Positions 23,800 through 35,606 are shown, numbered from the stretch's first letter. The stretch is 64,000 nucleotides of DNA from Coprinellus micaceus (GCA_951394405.1 OX596340.1:3348001-3412000); one strand, 5' to 3'. The notes: generated by a model not told the origin, from the sequence alone. Numbers and translations are program-made.

Positions 23800-25429
23800 T
23801 TATTCATACTCCCGTTCCTCCCACCCTTGAATGAAGGAAAAGTCCGAGGACATGAACTCCCTGTCCAGCTTCCAAGGTCCCGTCCCTATCCAGGTAAATC
23901 GTTTATCCACTTTCCCCAGCGACGGGTGGGTGGCCTCACTGACACTCCAAAATGCATCCTCAGCTTCTAGGTCCTCCGCTCGCTCGAACCCTGCGTGCAC
24001 GGACTTCAGTTGGGCGGGTGGGGCAGCGTTTGAGCGCGCCAAGGCTAACTGCGTGAGGGGACACTGGCCGGGGGTCGAGTTGGAGCGCACGGATTCAAAG
24101 TGAATTCGTTCGAGAGCTGGCAGTAGAAGTGGTGCCGTAGACTCGCCATGTGCGGTGAGGGCTTGCAATAGCTTCTCCGTAACGACGCCGCCTAGGCGCA
24201 GCTCAGAAACCCCTTGGAGGGAGTGATGATGCAGCAGGGCGGAGTAATGCTCCTCAAAGGTGCTGGCTCTCTCGTCCCTAAGCAACAGACGAGACAAATT
24301 CGGGTTCCAGCTGTCCAAACATTCTTGCGGGTTCAGCTTCACGTTTCCGTTATAGGAGGAGCTGGTGTGAATGGAGAGGTCGGTGAGGGAGGGGAGACGC
24401 AACAAAGACAGAGCGCTATTGGGACAAAGGTTGCAGTGTCCAACGATGGCGAGCTGCTGCAGCGAGGGCAGTGTGAGGGTGTACAGTTTCCCCCCGAATT
24501 GATATCGTTCCTGGACAGCCGTAAGGGAGATCGTAAAACTGCAGAGAGCCTTGAACTTGCGGATCACTCGAAGGAAATCGTCGCCCGGGCGAATTGGGAT
24601 CTTATGAAGCGTCATGACCGTGAGCCGATCGAATGGAATGTGCTCAAGCAAGCCTCGAGCCACGTAACCCCAGACTTGTATTTCGTTAAGCCGAGGTGAG
24701 GAACTGATTATCTCTTCTTGGAGGGTTCTATACTCCGATACCCGGCGGCTCCATCCGTAGTCGGACTCGGTTTTAGGAAACTGGAACTCCAGTCCGAAGG
24801 CTCGAAGGTTCTCGGGAGCTTCAGGATGTGGCCACAGGTGTTCGGAGACGGCATTGGGTTCCAGGCGAATCCTCCGTAGGTGGTGCTTGAACGTTTCCCA
24901 GCGACGCTTGCGTGCCGCCACAAGCCCTAGCATCTCTACAACGCGTTTTCCTTCGGCTTCCGAGTCTTCGCTTTCTTCGTCCGACTTTTCGTCTTCATCA
25001 TCTTCGTCCTCCTCCCCAAACTCCCCTTCATCTTCTGAAACAATGGCAATTGGCTCCCCACCGTCCCTAAACACGACCTTCAACAGCTGATCCCCGGACT
25101 TCTCTAACCAACGCTCGAGCAGCTCGACACATCCCGGTCGCCCATCTGTGACGTAGATAGTGGACCAAAGCGTCGACTGAGAGAACGCGACTTCTCTCCA
25201 CTGCTGGCATACGTGACTGAGATGAACCGGGGGGTCGTATTCGTTTCGTGGGCGGCAATCCCGGGCACAAATTTGGGGTGCTCGTCGTGTCTGATAAAAG
25301 ATCGTGCAGGCTTCTTGTCGTCTTGGCCGCGGAGAAGCTTCTCTGGAAACCCAGAGTATATAAGTCGTCTCCAGAGTGGACGACGAGGTCGAAGATTTCC
25401 AGGAGAATTTCTGGTGCGAGACGATCCAT
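23800..25429 (-). pseudogene. F-box/LRR-like protein, frameshifted (F-box gene 1)
   Basis: Starting at ATG 25429, the frame gives MDRLAPEILLEIFDLVVHSG, a clear F-box, but the conserved continuation is split over three frames. The HPKFVPGIAAHETN part lies in a second frame (around 25230-25370). The VHLSHVCQQWREVAF part and the remaining ~430 codons lie in a third frame that ends at TAA 23800. The second shift falls in a run of six C (about 25227-25232 on the plus strand). The paralogue at 59797-61485 reads straight through the equivalent sequence, which shows that the shifts are lesions or sequencing errors rather than introns. No plausible GT-AG intron restores the frame. The C-terminal region matches the paralogue, including RFTWIG and LDREFM near the end. 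F-box proteins recruit substrates to SCF ubiquitin ligases. Confidence 0.75.
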
Positions 25430-25646
25430 TTGCCGTGAAGTGGTTGGAGGAATGAGAGAAGCGGGTTTGCATGTCGATCTGCTGACGGATCTAGTCATCA
25501 AACTGTCATCCTCCTCCGACCACCCCAATGACACGGGTGCGGCAGATGGCAGGGATACAACGCCAAAGTATGCAGATCCAAGATTACTCCCATCTATCAT
25601 AGATAAATACACTACAGCCTTCACTGGTATATCAAACACCCACCAC

Positions 25647-27757
25647 TCAAGCCTTACACTTGAGCTCACCCCCACTAACCATAGCAATAGTTGCCCCAAG
25701 GCACCAGCCCAGCTCCGTGTTCCTGATCTTCTTCCCAATATCGATCCTCCGTTCGTCCTCAAACTCGTACCCCAGCCTCAACAGCGAGTGCATGAACGTC
25801 AAGTCCAAGCAATACTCTGGCCGGCCCTCGATCTCCTCCATCAACTCCTTGTGGTTCGCCCAGTCCTTCTCCTTCTTCCAAGCCGCGGGGCCTTCGCAGA
25901 CTTTCTTCGCCATGGAAGCGAAGGAGTCGACGCTGAGCGGCGCAGCGGACGATGGAGGAAGGAGAGGCGCGAGGCGGTCGTAGAAGTACGAAAGCAAGAG
26001 GACCTTTCCATTCTTGAACGAATCGAGCAACGACGGCTGGTACACCCCATTGAACGAACACGGCTTCATCTCGCAAACCGCATCCTTCGCAAGCACAAGC
26101 TGCACCACCCTCTGACACGCCTCAAACGACCCCACCTCCTCTCCCGCCATCCACACCTTCTTCAGCCTCCCCGTCACCTCGTCCTTGACCTCCACCTCCC
26201 GGAACGTGCCCTTCGCGAGACACGGGTTGGGAATGGCCTCGATATCGGGATGGCCGTCGCCGTCCTGGTCGATGGGGTGGAACTTGGTTGTTGCCCCAGG
26301 CCGGATGGACGCCATGAAGTCGACGAGGCGGTGGACGTGGCTCCGTGCACGCATGAGGCCGTAGCCCAAATACGAGTGTTGGTAGAGTTCATACTTCTTT
26401 CCGCCAAAGTCGAGGTCATATTTGTGTTCGCCCTCTTCCAGCCTGCCTGATGGGTGCAAGGGTGTAAAGTTGGGTTCGAAGACGATCTGGGTGGAGGCAC
26501 CTCCCAGATCGAGGACGGCGAAAGTGTTGCTGGACTTGGTGGATCCACCGGCTGAGATGGTTCCAAGGAGGTAGTTGGCGGTGATCCACGCGTAGACACC
26601 TTCGTCTTTACCGTCCATAATAGACACGGGGCCGTGGTCGGCGAGCTGGAAGTCGTACTTCTCGTGAATCCTCTCCTCGACCTTCTCCAGGATATCGTTA
26701 CTCTGCCGTCCAGGCAGTAAACGGAGGCCGGCGGTGGCTTTGACGGCCACTGGGGTGCAATGATGCAGCTCCTTCGGAACGACGTCGACTGCGACGTCTA
26801 GAAGGAGGTCGAGGCTCCTGGCCGCCTCTAGGGGCTTCCCGGCGAAGGAAGACAGCCCAGGCTGCGTCATTTTGAAGACCTCGTACTCGTACTGAGGCGA
26901 GTCCTTGCAGTTGTTGAATTTGTAGACGTGGATACGAGAGCCGGTAGATCCTGCGTCGATCATGAGTGCGTACTGCACGAGGTGGGCGGAGGGGTCGTGG
27001 GGTTTCGTGCAGAACGTGGTCTTCCGTGGGTCGGGGTCGGTTTCGTAGGAGAGTGGGGGCTTCGCATTTCCAGAAGACTTTCCGTAATCTTCTTCATGGT
27101 GTATCGGTGGTACAAGGACGTCTGGAAGGTCATTAGCGCCCATTAAACGCCAGACATTCCACGTGTCAACGCACCGTTCGGCTTGCCCCCGGTGAATGGC
27201 TTCTTGATCCCTTCCTTCACCTTCTGCCAGTCGAGTCTACTCTCTCTGGGACCCCAGAGCCACACGACGAAGATGAGCACCGCAGCGCCAACCGCGAACT
27301 TCTTCCACCCAAAACGTCGCCAACCTTTATTAGGCTGAGGTGGCACACCGATGCGAGTTGGTCCCATTCCTCCCTCGAGTCTTTCGTAGTTGCTCGACCG
27401 AGGCGAGATCACTGACATTGCTGCCATTGCCATTTGTCTAGGAATATGCGAAGCGGGTTGTTGAAGTGTGAATGAAAGGAACTGGGCGGTTCTTGAACGT
27501 TGTCCGCCCTGGTGATTCCTCCTGCTCGAAGACGAGGCTTGCTGGTCTTCCTGGGGTCGGCCGGTGTCGCTAGCACCGGACCTGGCTTCTGAGGAGGCTT
27601 CCTGCGGATATGAGGTGGTGGTAAAAGGTAGAGCTGTCGATCGAGCGGCGGTAAGTGGAACCGGAATGAAGTCAGGCTCCGAGTCTATTGCGTCTTCTGA
27701 AAGGTGTAGTTGAACGGATTTTCGGTTCCTGTGGTGTTGATTATGACCATCCGGCAT
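25647..27757 (-). CDS. GDA1: Golgi nucleoside diphosphatase/apyrase (GDA1/CD39 family)
   Basis: About 685 aa in two exons (minus): 27757-27175 and 27121-25647, with a 53-bp intron. The enzyme hydrolyses nucleoside diphosphates such as GDP released by glycosyltransferases in the Golgi lumen. The N-terminal ~150 residues are polar and Ser-rich (cytosolic). One membrane segment at about 154-170 (FAVGAAVLIFVVWLWG) gives a type II topology. The lumenal domain carries the apyrase-conserved regions: IDAGSTGSRIHVYKF, VAVKATAGLRLL, DEGVYAWITANYLLG, LDLGGASTQIVFEP, and a C-terminal SYFYDRL block. The N-terminal anchor and lack of a C-terminal membrane segment favour the GDA1 rather than the YND1 type. 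ATG 27757 is chosen because the longer open frame upstream lacks an ATG. It is divergent from MDM35, with 197 bp between the start codons. Confidence 0.92.
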
Positions 27758-27954
27758 CGACGACGAGCATCTGGTGGCCAAGGATGGATGGAGAAGTCAA
27801 GGAGCTGCGCGGAAAACAGGTTCCACGAATTATTTGATGGGAATACGTTCTGAAACTAATGACTTTCTTAGAAATGAATACAAACGGCTACAAACGGCCC
27901 ATATAAATCACGGGGCTGGCAACCAAGTTGATCTCTTGATTTCGTTCCACGACC
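27758..27954. promoter_or_regulatory. Bidirectional promoter between GDA1 and MDM35
   Basis: Only 197 bp separate the two divergent start codons, so regulatory sequence must be shared or very compact. A TATAAA at 27902-27907 lies 48 bp before the MDM35 ATG on the plus strand. Confidence 0.55.
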
Positions 27955-28336
27955 ATGGCCTCTAGTCTCTCTCCAGAATGCACCCCTCTGAAGGTTCAAT
28001 ACGACGCCTGCTTCAACTCCTGGTTCGAAGGCTATCTTGAGCCCGCAGTCGCCGCTTCATCGACCAAGAACAGACAGGAATACTCGAAACGCAAAGCGGA
28101 GGAGTATGAGCAGAATTGTGGAAAGATCTGGAAGGAGTACAAGTTGTGTGTTCAGGTAGGATTGACTCTATAAGCTCGTGGTTCACACCTGGGGCTCATA
28201 TCTGTTTCCGTCGTCGCAGAAAGCTGTGAAGGACAGCGGTCTTGAATCAATACTGCAACAGGCACAGGACGAACACCCTCTGAAGAGTCCGCCGCCTCCT
28301 GCGCCCGCCAGTCCTGAGCAAGGGAAGAAACGCTGA
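27955..28336 (+). CDS. MDM35: Mitochondrial intermembrane-space lipid-transfer chaperone, MDM35/TRIAP1 type
   Basis: 105 aa in two exons (27955-28155 and 28220-28336), with a 64-bp intron in phase 0. The protein has the twin CX9C fold. The first pair is C-TPLKVQYDA-C and the second is C-GKIWKEYKL-C, both with exactly nine residues between cysteines, separated by a helical stretch with the WFEGYL segment typical of this family. In yeast, Mdm35 binds Ups1/Ups2 in the intermembrane space and supports phosphatidic acid and phosphatidylserine transfer; import depends on Mia40 oxidation. After the second CX9C comes a short helix and a proline-rich tail (SPPPPAPASPEQ) that makes the protein a little longer than the yeast one. 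Confidence 0.93.
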
Positions 28337-31300
28337 GGAACCCTTGGAATTACGGATAACGCCAGCGCATCCATTTGTACGCGATTTTGTTCAATGTAAT
28401 AACAAATCTTCTTACCACCGTTTAGGTGGGACCACGGCGCCGTGGAAGAAGATGCCAATGGTCCAACTTCGCGCAGAGATTTCGTAGAAAGTCTGGATGG
28501 CACTCACGTCGATGGGGCGCTGGCGTCGAACGGAAAGGCGTGGACAATCACCGGGGGCACGCCGAGCTGAGGCTTTGAGTGGTTCATGGGCTTGGGAAAC
28601 GACGCCAATTGCACAAGGGCGGATTTTTCTTGACGAATGGCACACAGCCATCCTCTCGCTACCATCACGGGCGACTCGAAGACGTTTGGCCTACTGGCTC
28701 ACAGTTGGTTTCAGGTTTAGGCCGGATTGCACACACCACTGATCTGCTACTCCCCACCCCTGTACTTGAATCACTACATGTAGAGCTTGATGTAGCAGAA
28801 CCTTCACGGTACCCCCACGCGTTTCCGGACGCCTTAGCGGCGGGGGACAAATGGAAATGTAAGCACTACGTTTGCCGCACCTTCTCGATCTGTCTGACAA
28901 TGACTCTACGGCGTTTAGGTCGCTTAGAATCGAACAGGACCTCTCTTGTTTCTGCGCGTCCAAACCCTCCTTTCCTCGACTGTATCGCAGAACAGGTCGC
29001 ACCCGGCTCATTGATACATCATTCGCACTCTTCGGGCGCGTCCTTCTAATCGCAAGTCACAGTTGGTCGCCTATGAACCTCAGGCTGTGGAGTCGATCGG
29101 GACCGTAAGCGCTCTGTATATCTATGAGTATCTTGGTTGGTCTGACGGTTCAGCACCTAGATAACGTTGTGAGGCTCCCTTGGTCCCCGAACTTCTCTTC
29201 ATAGCGACCTGCGAATCCAAAAGGGTCCCTGCACACACCACCCAAAGGCTCGCTCAGCTCACAAGGTCCAGCAAGGCACGTTGGATCGTTGTGGCCAAAG
29301 GAAGTCTCGGTTTGTCCACAACTCTCACTTCTGTGCCCTTCCTTCTCAATAAGCGGGTTCGCTACGGATCGCTGCGTGTCTGGTGAGCGGCCTCAGGGGT
29401 ATCGTGGCTTCGACGGCCGTCAAAGGTTGGAACTGTGAGTGCTTATGTTGACCATACGCCTCCCATCCTCTCACAAACTTGCGTTTAGGTAACTTCACGA
29501 CGAGTTTAACCAAGAAACGATCCAAGAAGTCGGCGTCAACGGGTGTCTCTTCTCACCCTACGTCATCGTCGCTTCGATTCATGGCTGGGCGAGGCCGAGC
29601 CCGATCCGCACCGTTCCCTCTGGTTCCTCGGGGTTGCCATTCTCCTCGCCACCCGGCCGTCGAAGTGCCCTGGTCCTTCATCGCGACCGTATCAAATGTG
29701 GTGTACACTCCACATTTCTCCGCCATTTTCACATATTCATTCGCAACGACGAGGGTTCTCAGGTGCTCGAGTTGGGCCGCTTTGTTTTCCGCCCCCTCAG
29801 TTACATCCTCTGGCAGCATGGCTCGTCGGGTGTCGTCACCTCATTGGATCCCTTGTTTCCGAACCGTCCTTTCCTTTCATTGGTTCGTCTCAGTCGTTGG
29901 GGACGGGACTCAACCCTTATCAGTGGCAGTCGTCAGGGAGGGGAATCCCGATCATAAATAGGCGCTTGCAGTAAGTATGGCGTTTTGTCCTTCTCTCCAC
30001 CTATTTGCCGGAATGGTAACTTACTTTCTTCTTTGCTCGTAGGGGGCGACTTACTGTGTATATGCTCGAGTGCCTACCAGTGATGGTCGGCGATACCCCT
30101 CTCAAAGCAACGATTATTTGTGGCCAGGGTTACTATCGCGAGCTTATTTGAGTCGCTGAGCGCTGGGGCCAGCCAATGAGCGGCGCCTGCAGGCATATCA
30201 TCCGCTTGTTCTCCGAAAATTAATCGCAGAATACGAGGTTGTCCCAAGGTTCGCTGGTTATCATATCGTCCTCGTGGTGAGGTATGACCTGGGGTTCTTG
30301 GCGAGAAAACAAAATAATTCCCCGTCTAAGAGTTCCTCGCAATACTGACTAGAAAGCGGTTTACTTACATAACGGCTCTTTCAGAAGAAGTAGAATATCC
30401 GACATAGGAGCTTCCATTGTTGACAGCTTGGACAAAGAAGCGAATATCCCTTAAACTTCCCCCTTCCCCTCCGACGAACGGGTGATCCTCAATCTCGCTT
30501 TCTCCACCCCTTGTTCCTGACCTGACTGTACGTTGTTTGTTTCTCAGGATCCTGGAGCCACCCTTGGGGCCAAGGCGAGCAGTACGGTGTTCGGGAGCAG
30601 CGATAGGGTCTTTTTTTGACAGTGCGTTCTGCGGCCTATCCACAATTTCACCTCCGAACGAGCTTCTTACGGGGAACTCTTTACGGCAAAAAGAAGGGTC
30701 GCCACATCTTGGAATCCCACCGACTTCTTCCCCCGCAAGCATATGGAGAGGAAGGTGTGTTTCAGCAATCTCCCTGCTACGCTTTTCACTGGTGACGCAA
30801 TACGATGTCCAGTATACCCGCTGTATCTGCTTCGTTTGACTTCGTGTTCGAGGTCTACCTAGCTTCGGGCTCCACCGCGACCCAGAGTATCGCAGAGGAA
30901 TATGCTGCTCGGCGTGTGTCCATGGGAAGGGGATGTCAGGTTTTGCCTTTGTGCGCTGTGGAGTGGGAAGCGATGGCTGGTGCTATTATCCGCCAGCGCG
31001 CATGTGCGCTTCCGGTAAGCGTTCTCTCCGTTTGGTCATAGGATGTCTAATGGAGCTGTTTTTCCGGTCCGGAATAAATCAATTAAGTCCATCAAAGTTC
31101 GGTTGTCAAGCGGGATGCGCACAGAACCTTTCGAAAAGTTATGTTTGACCGCAAACATTACGATAACTGTCATGTATATAGCCAGCACGGCATCGGTTTC
31201 GGGTAGGCTTTCTCCCCTCCTATGCCTTTCTCAGACTCCATATACTCATCCGTATTCTTCTCTTCTCTCTAGTCAACTCTCAACCCGTCCACTCCTTTAA

Positions 31301-31353
31301 GCTTCGGCAACTTTCAGCTCGTATACCCCCCGAGACCCTTACACCCCGCGATT
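28337..31353. other. 3-kb region with intron-like signals but no recognisable gene
   Basis: No conserved open frame is found on either strand. On the plus strand there are several good donor-acceptor pairs of fungal intron size: GTAAGC near 28860 to TTTAG near 28919, GTGAGT near 29430 to TTTAG near 29490, and GTAAGT near 29972 to CGTAG near 30042. The frames between them do not join into a protein I recognise. This could be a spliced non-coding transcript, a decayed gene, or the long upstream region of the SH3 gene. Confidence 0.3.
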
Positions 31354-33111
31354 ATGTTATTGAGGCGCTATGAGCGCCAGCACCAGCAAATGAAGCGGCT
31401 CCACGAGATGAACCCTGCCCCAACTCGGGTCCTGGAGGCCAGGGCTCTAGGGCTCACGATTAACATCGCTCTTCCCCTCCTCCCAACTCTCGGCATTACC
31501 ATCGGCGGCAGCAAGTCGACATCGACGACTGCTCCTGCCACGACACCAGATCCCATTCCTACCACAACGACTGGCTCTAGCAACGGTGGCACGAACAACG
31601 GCGGTACCAACAACGGCAACGGCAATAGCGGTTCGAATAACGGTGGTACCAACAATGGGAATGGCGATTCGAACAATGGTGGCTCCAGTAACGGTGGTTC
31701 GAACGGCGGGAACGGAAATGGGGGCTCGAGCACAATTACAAGCGGAGGGAGCTCGACTGCTAATTCACCAGCACCCAGTGCCAGTATCCCAGCGTCAGGT
31801 GGAGAGACGCCCAACCCCGACTCAGGTTCGGGAGATACCCCTTCCGCTGGCGGCCAGAGCCCCGACAACTCTAGCAGCGACGATGGCGGAAGTAACACCC
31901 CACATAACCTTGCGGGCTCCCCGGGCTTCCCCAATCAAGGGGACAGCGACGGTGGTAGCAGCGGAGGGTCGTCTAGCTCGGGGTCGAGCGGGTCTTCGGG
32001 TAGCAGTGGTGGGGTGACTGGTGTGGCGAATGCTGCAGTCGTCCCTGGGGCCTCCAGCGCCGGTGCTGTCAGTTCTGGGGGAACAGCAACATACGCTACT
32101 GGCGGTACCATTCCCGCTCCAACCTCTACCAACACCTCTGGCGAGACAGGTGATAGGGAGCATGGTGGCACCGTCGGTGCGTCCTCTAAAACTGCAGGTA
32201 CCGCGATAGGCATCATCCTAGCCCTGCTCTTCCTCCTCGGCCTCATCCTTCTCCTCCGCCGACACCGGCGCACCCGACGTAATCAGGAAAGGCAGAAGTG
32301 GTGGTTCACGAGGAAGCGGACGTCGCAGACCTACGACGACGATAAACTCGTCGTCCAGATCCCTCCTACTCCCACCTCGGCCAGAAGCAGCTTCGCTACC
32401 AACATTGACCACTCCAACTCGTTCGAAGCAAACTTCAATACTCCCCTTCCGACGATGCCTCCGACTGCCGAGCTTCGGAGGTCTCGAAACGACCTCCAGT
32501 ACCCCGTTCCCGCGACCACCGAGTCCGGACACGCCATTGACCCGAGGTTCTCGCTGGGTAGCGTGAATAGCAGCGATTCCCAGTACCTCTTCGTCAACCA
32601 CCGACCCAGCTTCGAAACCAACGACCTGAACCATGCCAGCTCCGCCAGCCCATTCACACCTTTGGCTGAACGCTACGCCTTCCCCAAGCCCCCTTCGGAC
32701 GCTTCAAGCGAAATTTCGAATAGGATCAGCGGGACCGAGGAGACGGGGAAGACGTACATAACCCCGAATACCTCGCCCACCCCCCCAGAGCACCAGAACC
32801 TCCCTGCCCTGGCCAATCCCTTCGCGGACACCGAGGCTCCCATGTCCACCCTGACGCACACGACGGACCCGTTCAGCGACAGCACCGTCTCGACGTCGCA
32901 TGCTCACGGAACCGCCGAGTCCGCCTCGGTCAATCCACCTGTTCCCGTGACGCGTCCATTCACCAGCAGGCTCGCCGATGAAGTGTCGCTGGCCGCTGGG
33001 GACCAGGTGAATGTGCACGAGATTTTCGATGATGGTTGGGCTCTCGTCGATAAGCTGGCGGAGGGCGTTGCGGTGCAGCGTGGACTGGTTCCCATTGCAT
33101 GCCTTCGTTGA
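31354..33111 (+). CDS. Single-pass membrane protein with C-terminal SH3 domain
   Basis: A 585-aa protein in one exon. After a hydrophilic start and a weakly hydrophobic stretch (about residues 33-50, possibly a signal anchor) comes an extracellular-type region rich in Gly, Asn, Ser and Thr, with imperfect NNGGTNNG repeats (about 65-130). One strong membrane helix lies at about 284-305 (IGIILALLFLLGLILLLRR) and is followed by basic residues, the usual stop-transfer signal. The cytosolic part is Ser/Pro-rich and ends in an SH3 domain at about 534-585, seen in DEVSLAAGDQVNV, FDDGWALV and GLVPIACL. The layout recalls fungal Fus1-like and other SH3-anchored surface proteins that organise polarity or wall-stress signalling. 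The specific role is not known. Confidence 0.85.
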   Translation: MLLRRYERQHQQMKRLHEMNPAPTRVLEARALGLTINIALPLLPTLGITIGGSKSTSTTAPATTPDPIPTTTTGSSNGGTNNGGTNNGNGNSGSNNGGTNNGNGDSNNGGSSNGGSNGGNGNGGSSTITSGGSSTANSPAPSASIPASGGETPNPDSGSGDTPSAGGQSPDNSSSDDGGSNTPHNLAGSPGFPNQGDSDGGSSGGSSSSGSSGSSGSSGGVTGVANAAVVPGASSAGAVSSGGTATYATGGTIPAPTSTNTSGETGDREHGGTVGASSKTAGTAIGIILALLFLLGLILLLRRHRRTRRNQERQKWWFTRKRTSQTYDDDKLVVQIPPTPTSARSSFATNIDHSNSFEANFNTPLPTMPPTAELRRSRNDLQYPVPATTESGHAIDPRFSLGSVNSSDSQYLFVNHRPSFETNDLNHASSASPFTPLAERYAFPKPPSDASSEISNRISGTEETGKTYITPNTSPTPPEHQNLPALANPFADTEAPMSTLTHTTDPFSDSTVSTSHAHGTAESASVNPPVPVTRPFTSRLADEVSLAAGDQVNVHEIFDDGWALVDKLAEGVAVQRGLVPIACLR

Positions 33112-34043
33112 TACATTTCCTTACCCTTGCATAAACTTAGTTCCCTATGGACACCCTACCTTTTCGCTTGCGATCAGAACCTCGACTCTACGTCGTCTAC
33201 GGATTCATTTGCATACAACTATTGAACTCGGAATCTCGCTCTCAATTTTCGTTCCCTGCATCTCCCTTCACCCAGACCGTAACATTCTCCAGCATATCCC
33301 TCGTTCAGGTCTCGCTTCGTTGCTTTGGACGTCCCGCCTACGCTCGTCTTTGTACAGTATCTAGTGACCAGGTGGAATAAGTACTGTACCATTATACTTA
33401 CTACCGCTGCTCGTGAATCAGTTACAGTACTGAGCGTTATAATCTCTCCCTAACTCAATCTGAATACACCGCACGATGTTGCCTTCAAAAAGTACGCCAC
33501 AGTTGCCAGTTGCTCCTACGTTTGAAGAGTAGCGTTGAATTGACATGAAGCGCCGCTGCTGGTAGTCCCACACGAGCCGCCGCATTCTAGGTTCCTAACC
33601 ATGTCAAATCTCAAAAACGTCAATCAAGGGAACACTCAACCCACGCCCAACAGGACGCCGATCCTTACGAGAGGCATAAATTAGTCTGGTGCTGAAAATA
33701 TGGATCTGTTTTGCTGTCAATAGTATCAGAACTCTTAGAAGGACATCAGACGCTCACCGACATTGGCGCTACAGCGAGGGATGGCGAAGCAGAAAAGAGA
33801 CCGCACACCGAGTGCTGTGCTTAGGTTGATACCGAGAGGATGCAAGACAAGATTCCGTTGTGAATGAGGGATACGTAGTGACCAATATCAAAGACCAGCA
33901 ATCGCATCTATAGTACAAGCAATACGAGGAACAATAGATAATGATTACATAGAGCAACACGGAACGAAACCAAGATACAACTAGAAAGCCTTTAGCAACG
34001 ACCTCAATCGACTCAGCGCACATGCAATACCTACCGGACATGG
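33112..34043. other. Intergenic between convergent SH3 and F-box genes
   Basis: 3' flanks of the two converging genes. Only short unconserved frames are present. Confidence 0.45.
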
Positions 34044-35606
34044 TCAGAGTGATACGTAGGTCATCGTAACGCCGAGCATCTGCCTCATCTTCTTCGCACC
34101 TCCCACTCGGGTGTGGTCCATAGGAATACTACTGACACTCCGCACAGCAATGGTGATGTTCTTCAGAGAGTCCGGATCCGGGCCACAGATCGCTGGGTCT
34201 TGCCTATCCTTGACATATTCGAACAGCGTTTGGAAAGGGACCGCGTTCTTGATGGAGTCCTCCAGCTCAAGGTGCTGGAGGCAAGGGAGCACCCGCTCCC
34301 CGCCGTGCATCAAGAGGCTTTTGGCGTCGAAGGCGATGTTGTAGAGGCCGAGGTGCTCCAGGGATCGCATGCTGGGGTTGCGCAGAGCACGCACGAGGGA
34401 TTCGGCGCTAATCATAACGACTACAAAGTCGTTCTTGACAGTGAAGGAGCGCAAGCTCTTGGTGGGGTTGGGGATATCCGGAGAAAGGAACTTCATGGCG
34501 CCGAGAATCTCCTCCAGCGCGTCCTTGGTATAACATTCCTCGAGCTCGAGGGTGAAATCCTTGAGGTTGGGGAACCGGAGGAATGGAAGGGCCTTGATTG
34601 CTTCCCTGGTGTGTTTGAGCTTGAGGTGGAGGGACTGCACCGAGTAGAGGAGGACGACGTCTCTGTTCCTGGCTTCCCAGGTTTGTGTCGTGCCCCATGC
34701 CTGGAGTCGGAGCGTGATGAGATTAGAGGCTTTGGCCAGGATGTTGAGTACAACGGGAGAATCCCAATCGCATTTGAGATTCAGGGACGTAAGGTTATCG
34801 AGGACGCGGTGGGGGATGTAGACGAGGGAGTGAGCGCCCGGGCCTTTGCTAGTGTATTCTAGGTCGAGTTCGAGGGACGTCAATGTGGTTGGAAGGTAGT
34901 TGAATACGGAGGTCTGTCGGGTATCTTGCTCCCAGCCACCGTACTTGATGCAGATACGCAGCGATCTAATAGACTCCCATGACGCCTTGGGCCCCTCCTG
35001 GCGTTTGTCGGCGACCGCTTTGATTGCATCCATTAGCTTTCTATGGCAGCGCGACTGGGCGAAAACGAGGCCGACGTGTTGGAGTGTGGGAAGATCGGAT
35101 AAGGCCTGGACGACGACGTCGCTCGCCATCGAGCAGGGCTTGGGCGTCTCGAGGTCGATGCAAGGGCAACCGTAGCCGGAATTGTAGTTGAGGTTGATGC
35201 TTTTGGGAGTGGCGCCGGTGTTGGAGAACCACCTCACAATCCTTTCGAATGAGGGTTTGGCTTCTTTGAGGTCGATGGTGAGGTACGCCCAGGAAGGGTA
35301 CGATGCGTTGAACCAGGCTTTACAGACAAGGCTGACCCTGATGAGCGCCTCCCTCCTGGCCTTGAAGTTCACGCCCGATGGAAGAGCGTCAGAGAAGATA
35401 ATGCTGAGGACCTCTGAGGGGACGTTGCGAGTGTAATCCAAAGACGCGATGAGGGCCTTCCGCTCGGTTTCCAACTTTTGAATCCTCCACTGCAACTTGT
35501 ACATCTCGCGGTCTATGTCGTTGATTCTGGTCTTCGTGAGCTCTGCGTGCGATGTCGGGTTGGTAGTGGGGCCCTGGTGTACTGCGCTGCAGCTGGGATG
35601 CGCCAT
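34044..35606 (-). CDS. F-box protein (F-box gene 2)
   Basis: 520 aa in a single exon. Residues about 20-58 form a charged helix likely to be a coiled coil (DIDREMYKLQWRIQKLETER). An F-box-like segment follows at about 61-95 (NVPSEVLSIIFSDALPSG, then VSLVCKAWFNASY). The remainder is a run of LRR-like leucine-patterned segments (for example LTSLELDLEY, LTSLNLKCDW, SLHLKLKH) without a strict repeat. The coiled-coil plus F-box layout is very common in Agaricomycetes, where such genes form large families. The protein is presumably an SCF substrate receptor. ATG 35606 is the first in frame. It is not closely related to the other two F-box genes here. Confidence 0.85.
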   Translation of the reverse strand: MAHPSCSAVHQGPTTNPTSHAELTKTRINDIDREMYKLQWRIQKLETERKALIASLDYTRNVPSEVLSIIFSDALPSGVNFKARREALIRVSLVCKAWFNASYPSWAYLTIDLKEAKPSFERIVRWFSNTGATPKSINLNYNSGYGCPCIDLETPKPCSMASDVVVQALSDLPTLQHVGLVFAQSRCHRKLMDAIKAVADKRQEGPKASWESIRSLRICIKYGGWEQDTRQTSVFNYLPTTLTSLELDLEYTSKGPGAHSLVYIPHRVLDNLTSLNLKCDWDSPVVLNILAKASNLITLRLQAWGTTQTWEARNRDVVLLYSVQSLHLKLKHTREAIKALPFLRFPNLKDFTLELEECYTKDALEEILGAMKFLSPDIPNPTKSLRSFTVKNDFVVVMISAESLVRALRNPSMRSLEHLGLYNIAFDAKSLLMHGGERVLPCLQHLELEDSIKNAVPFQTLFEYVKDRQDPAICGPDPDSLKNITIAVRSVSSIPMDHTRVGGAKKMRQMLGVTMTYVSL

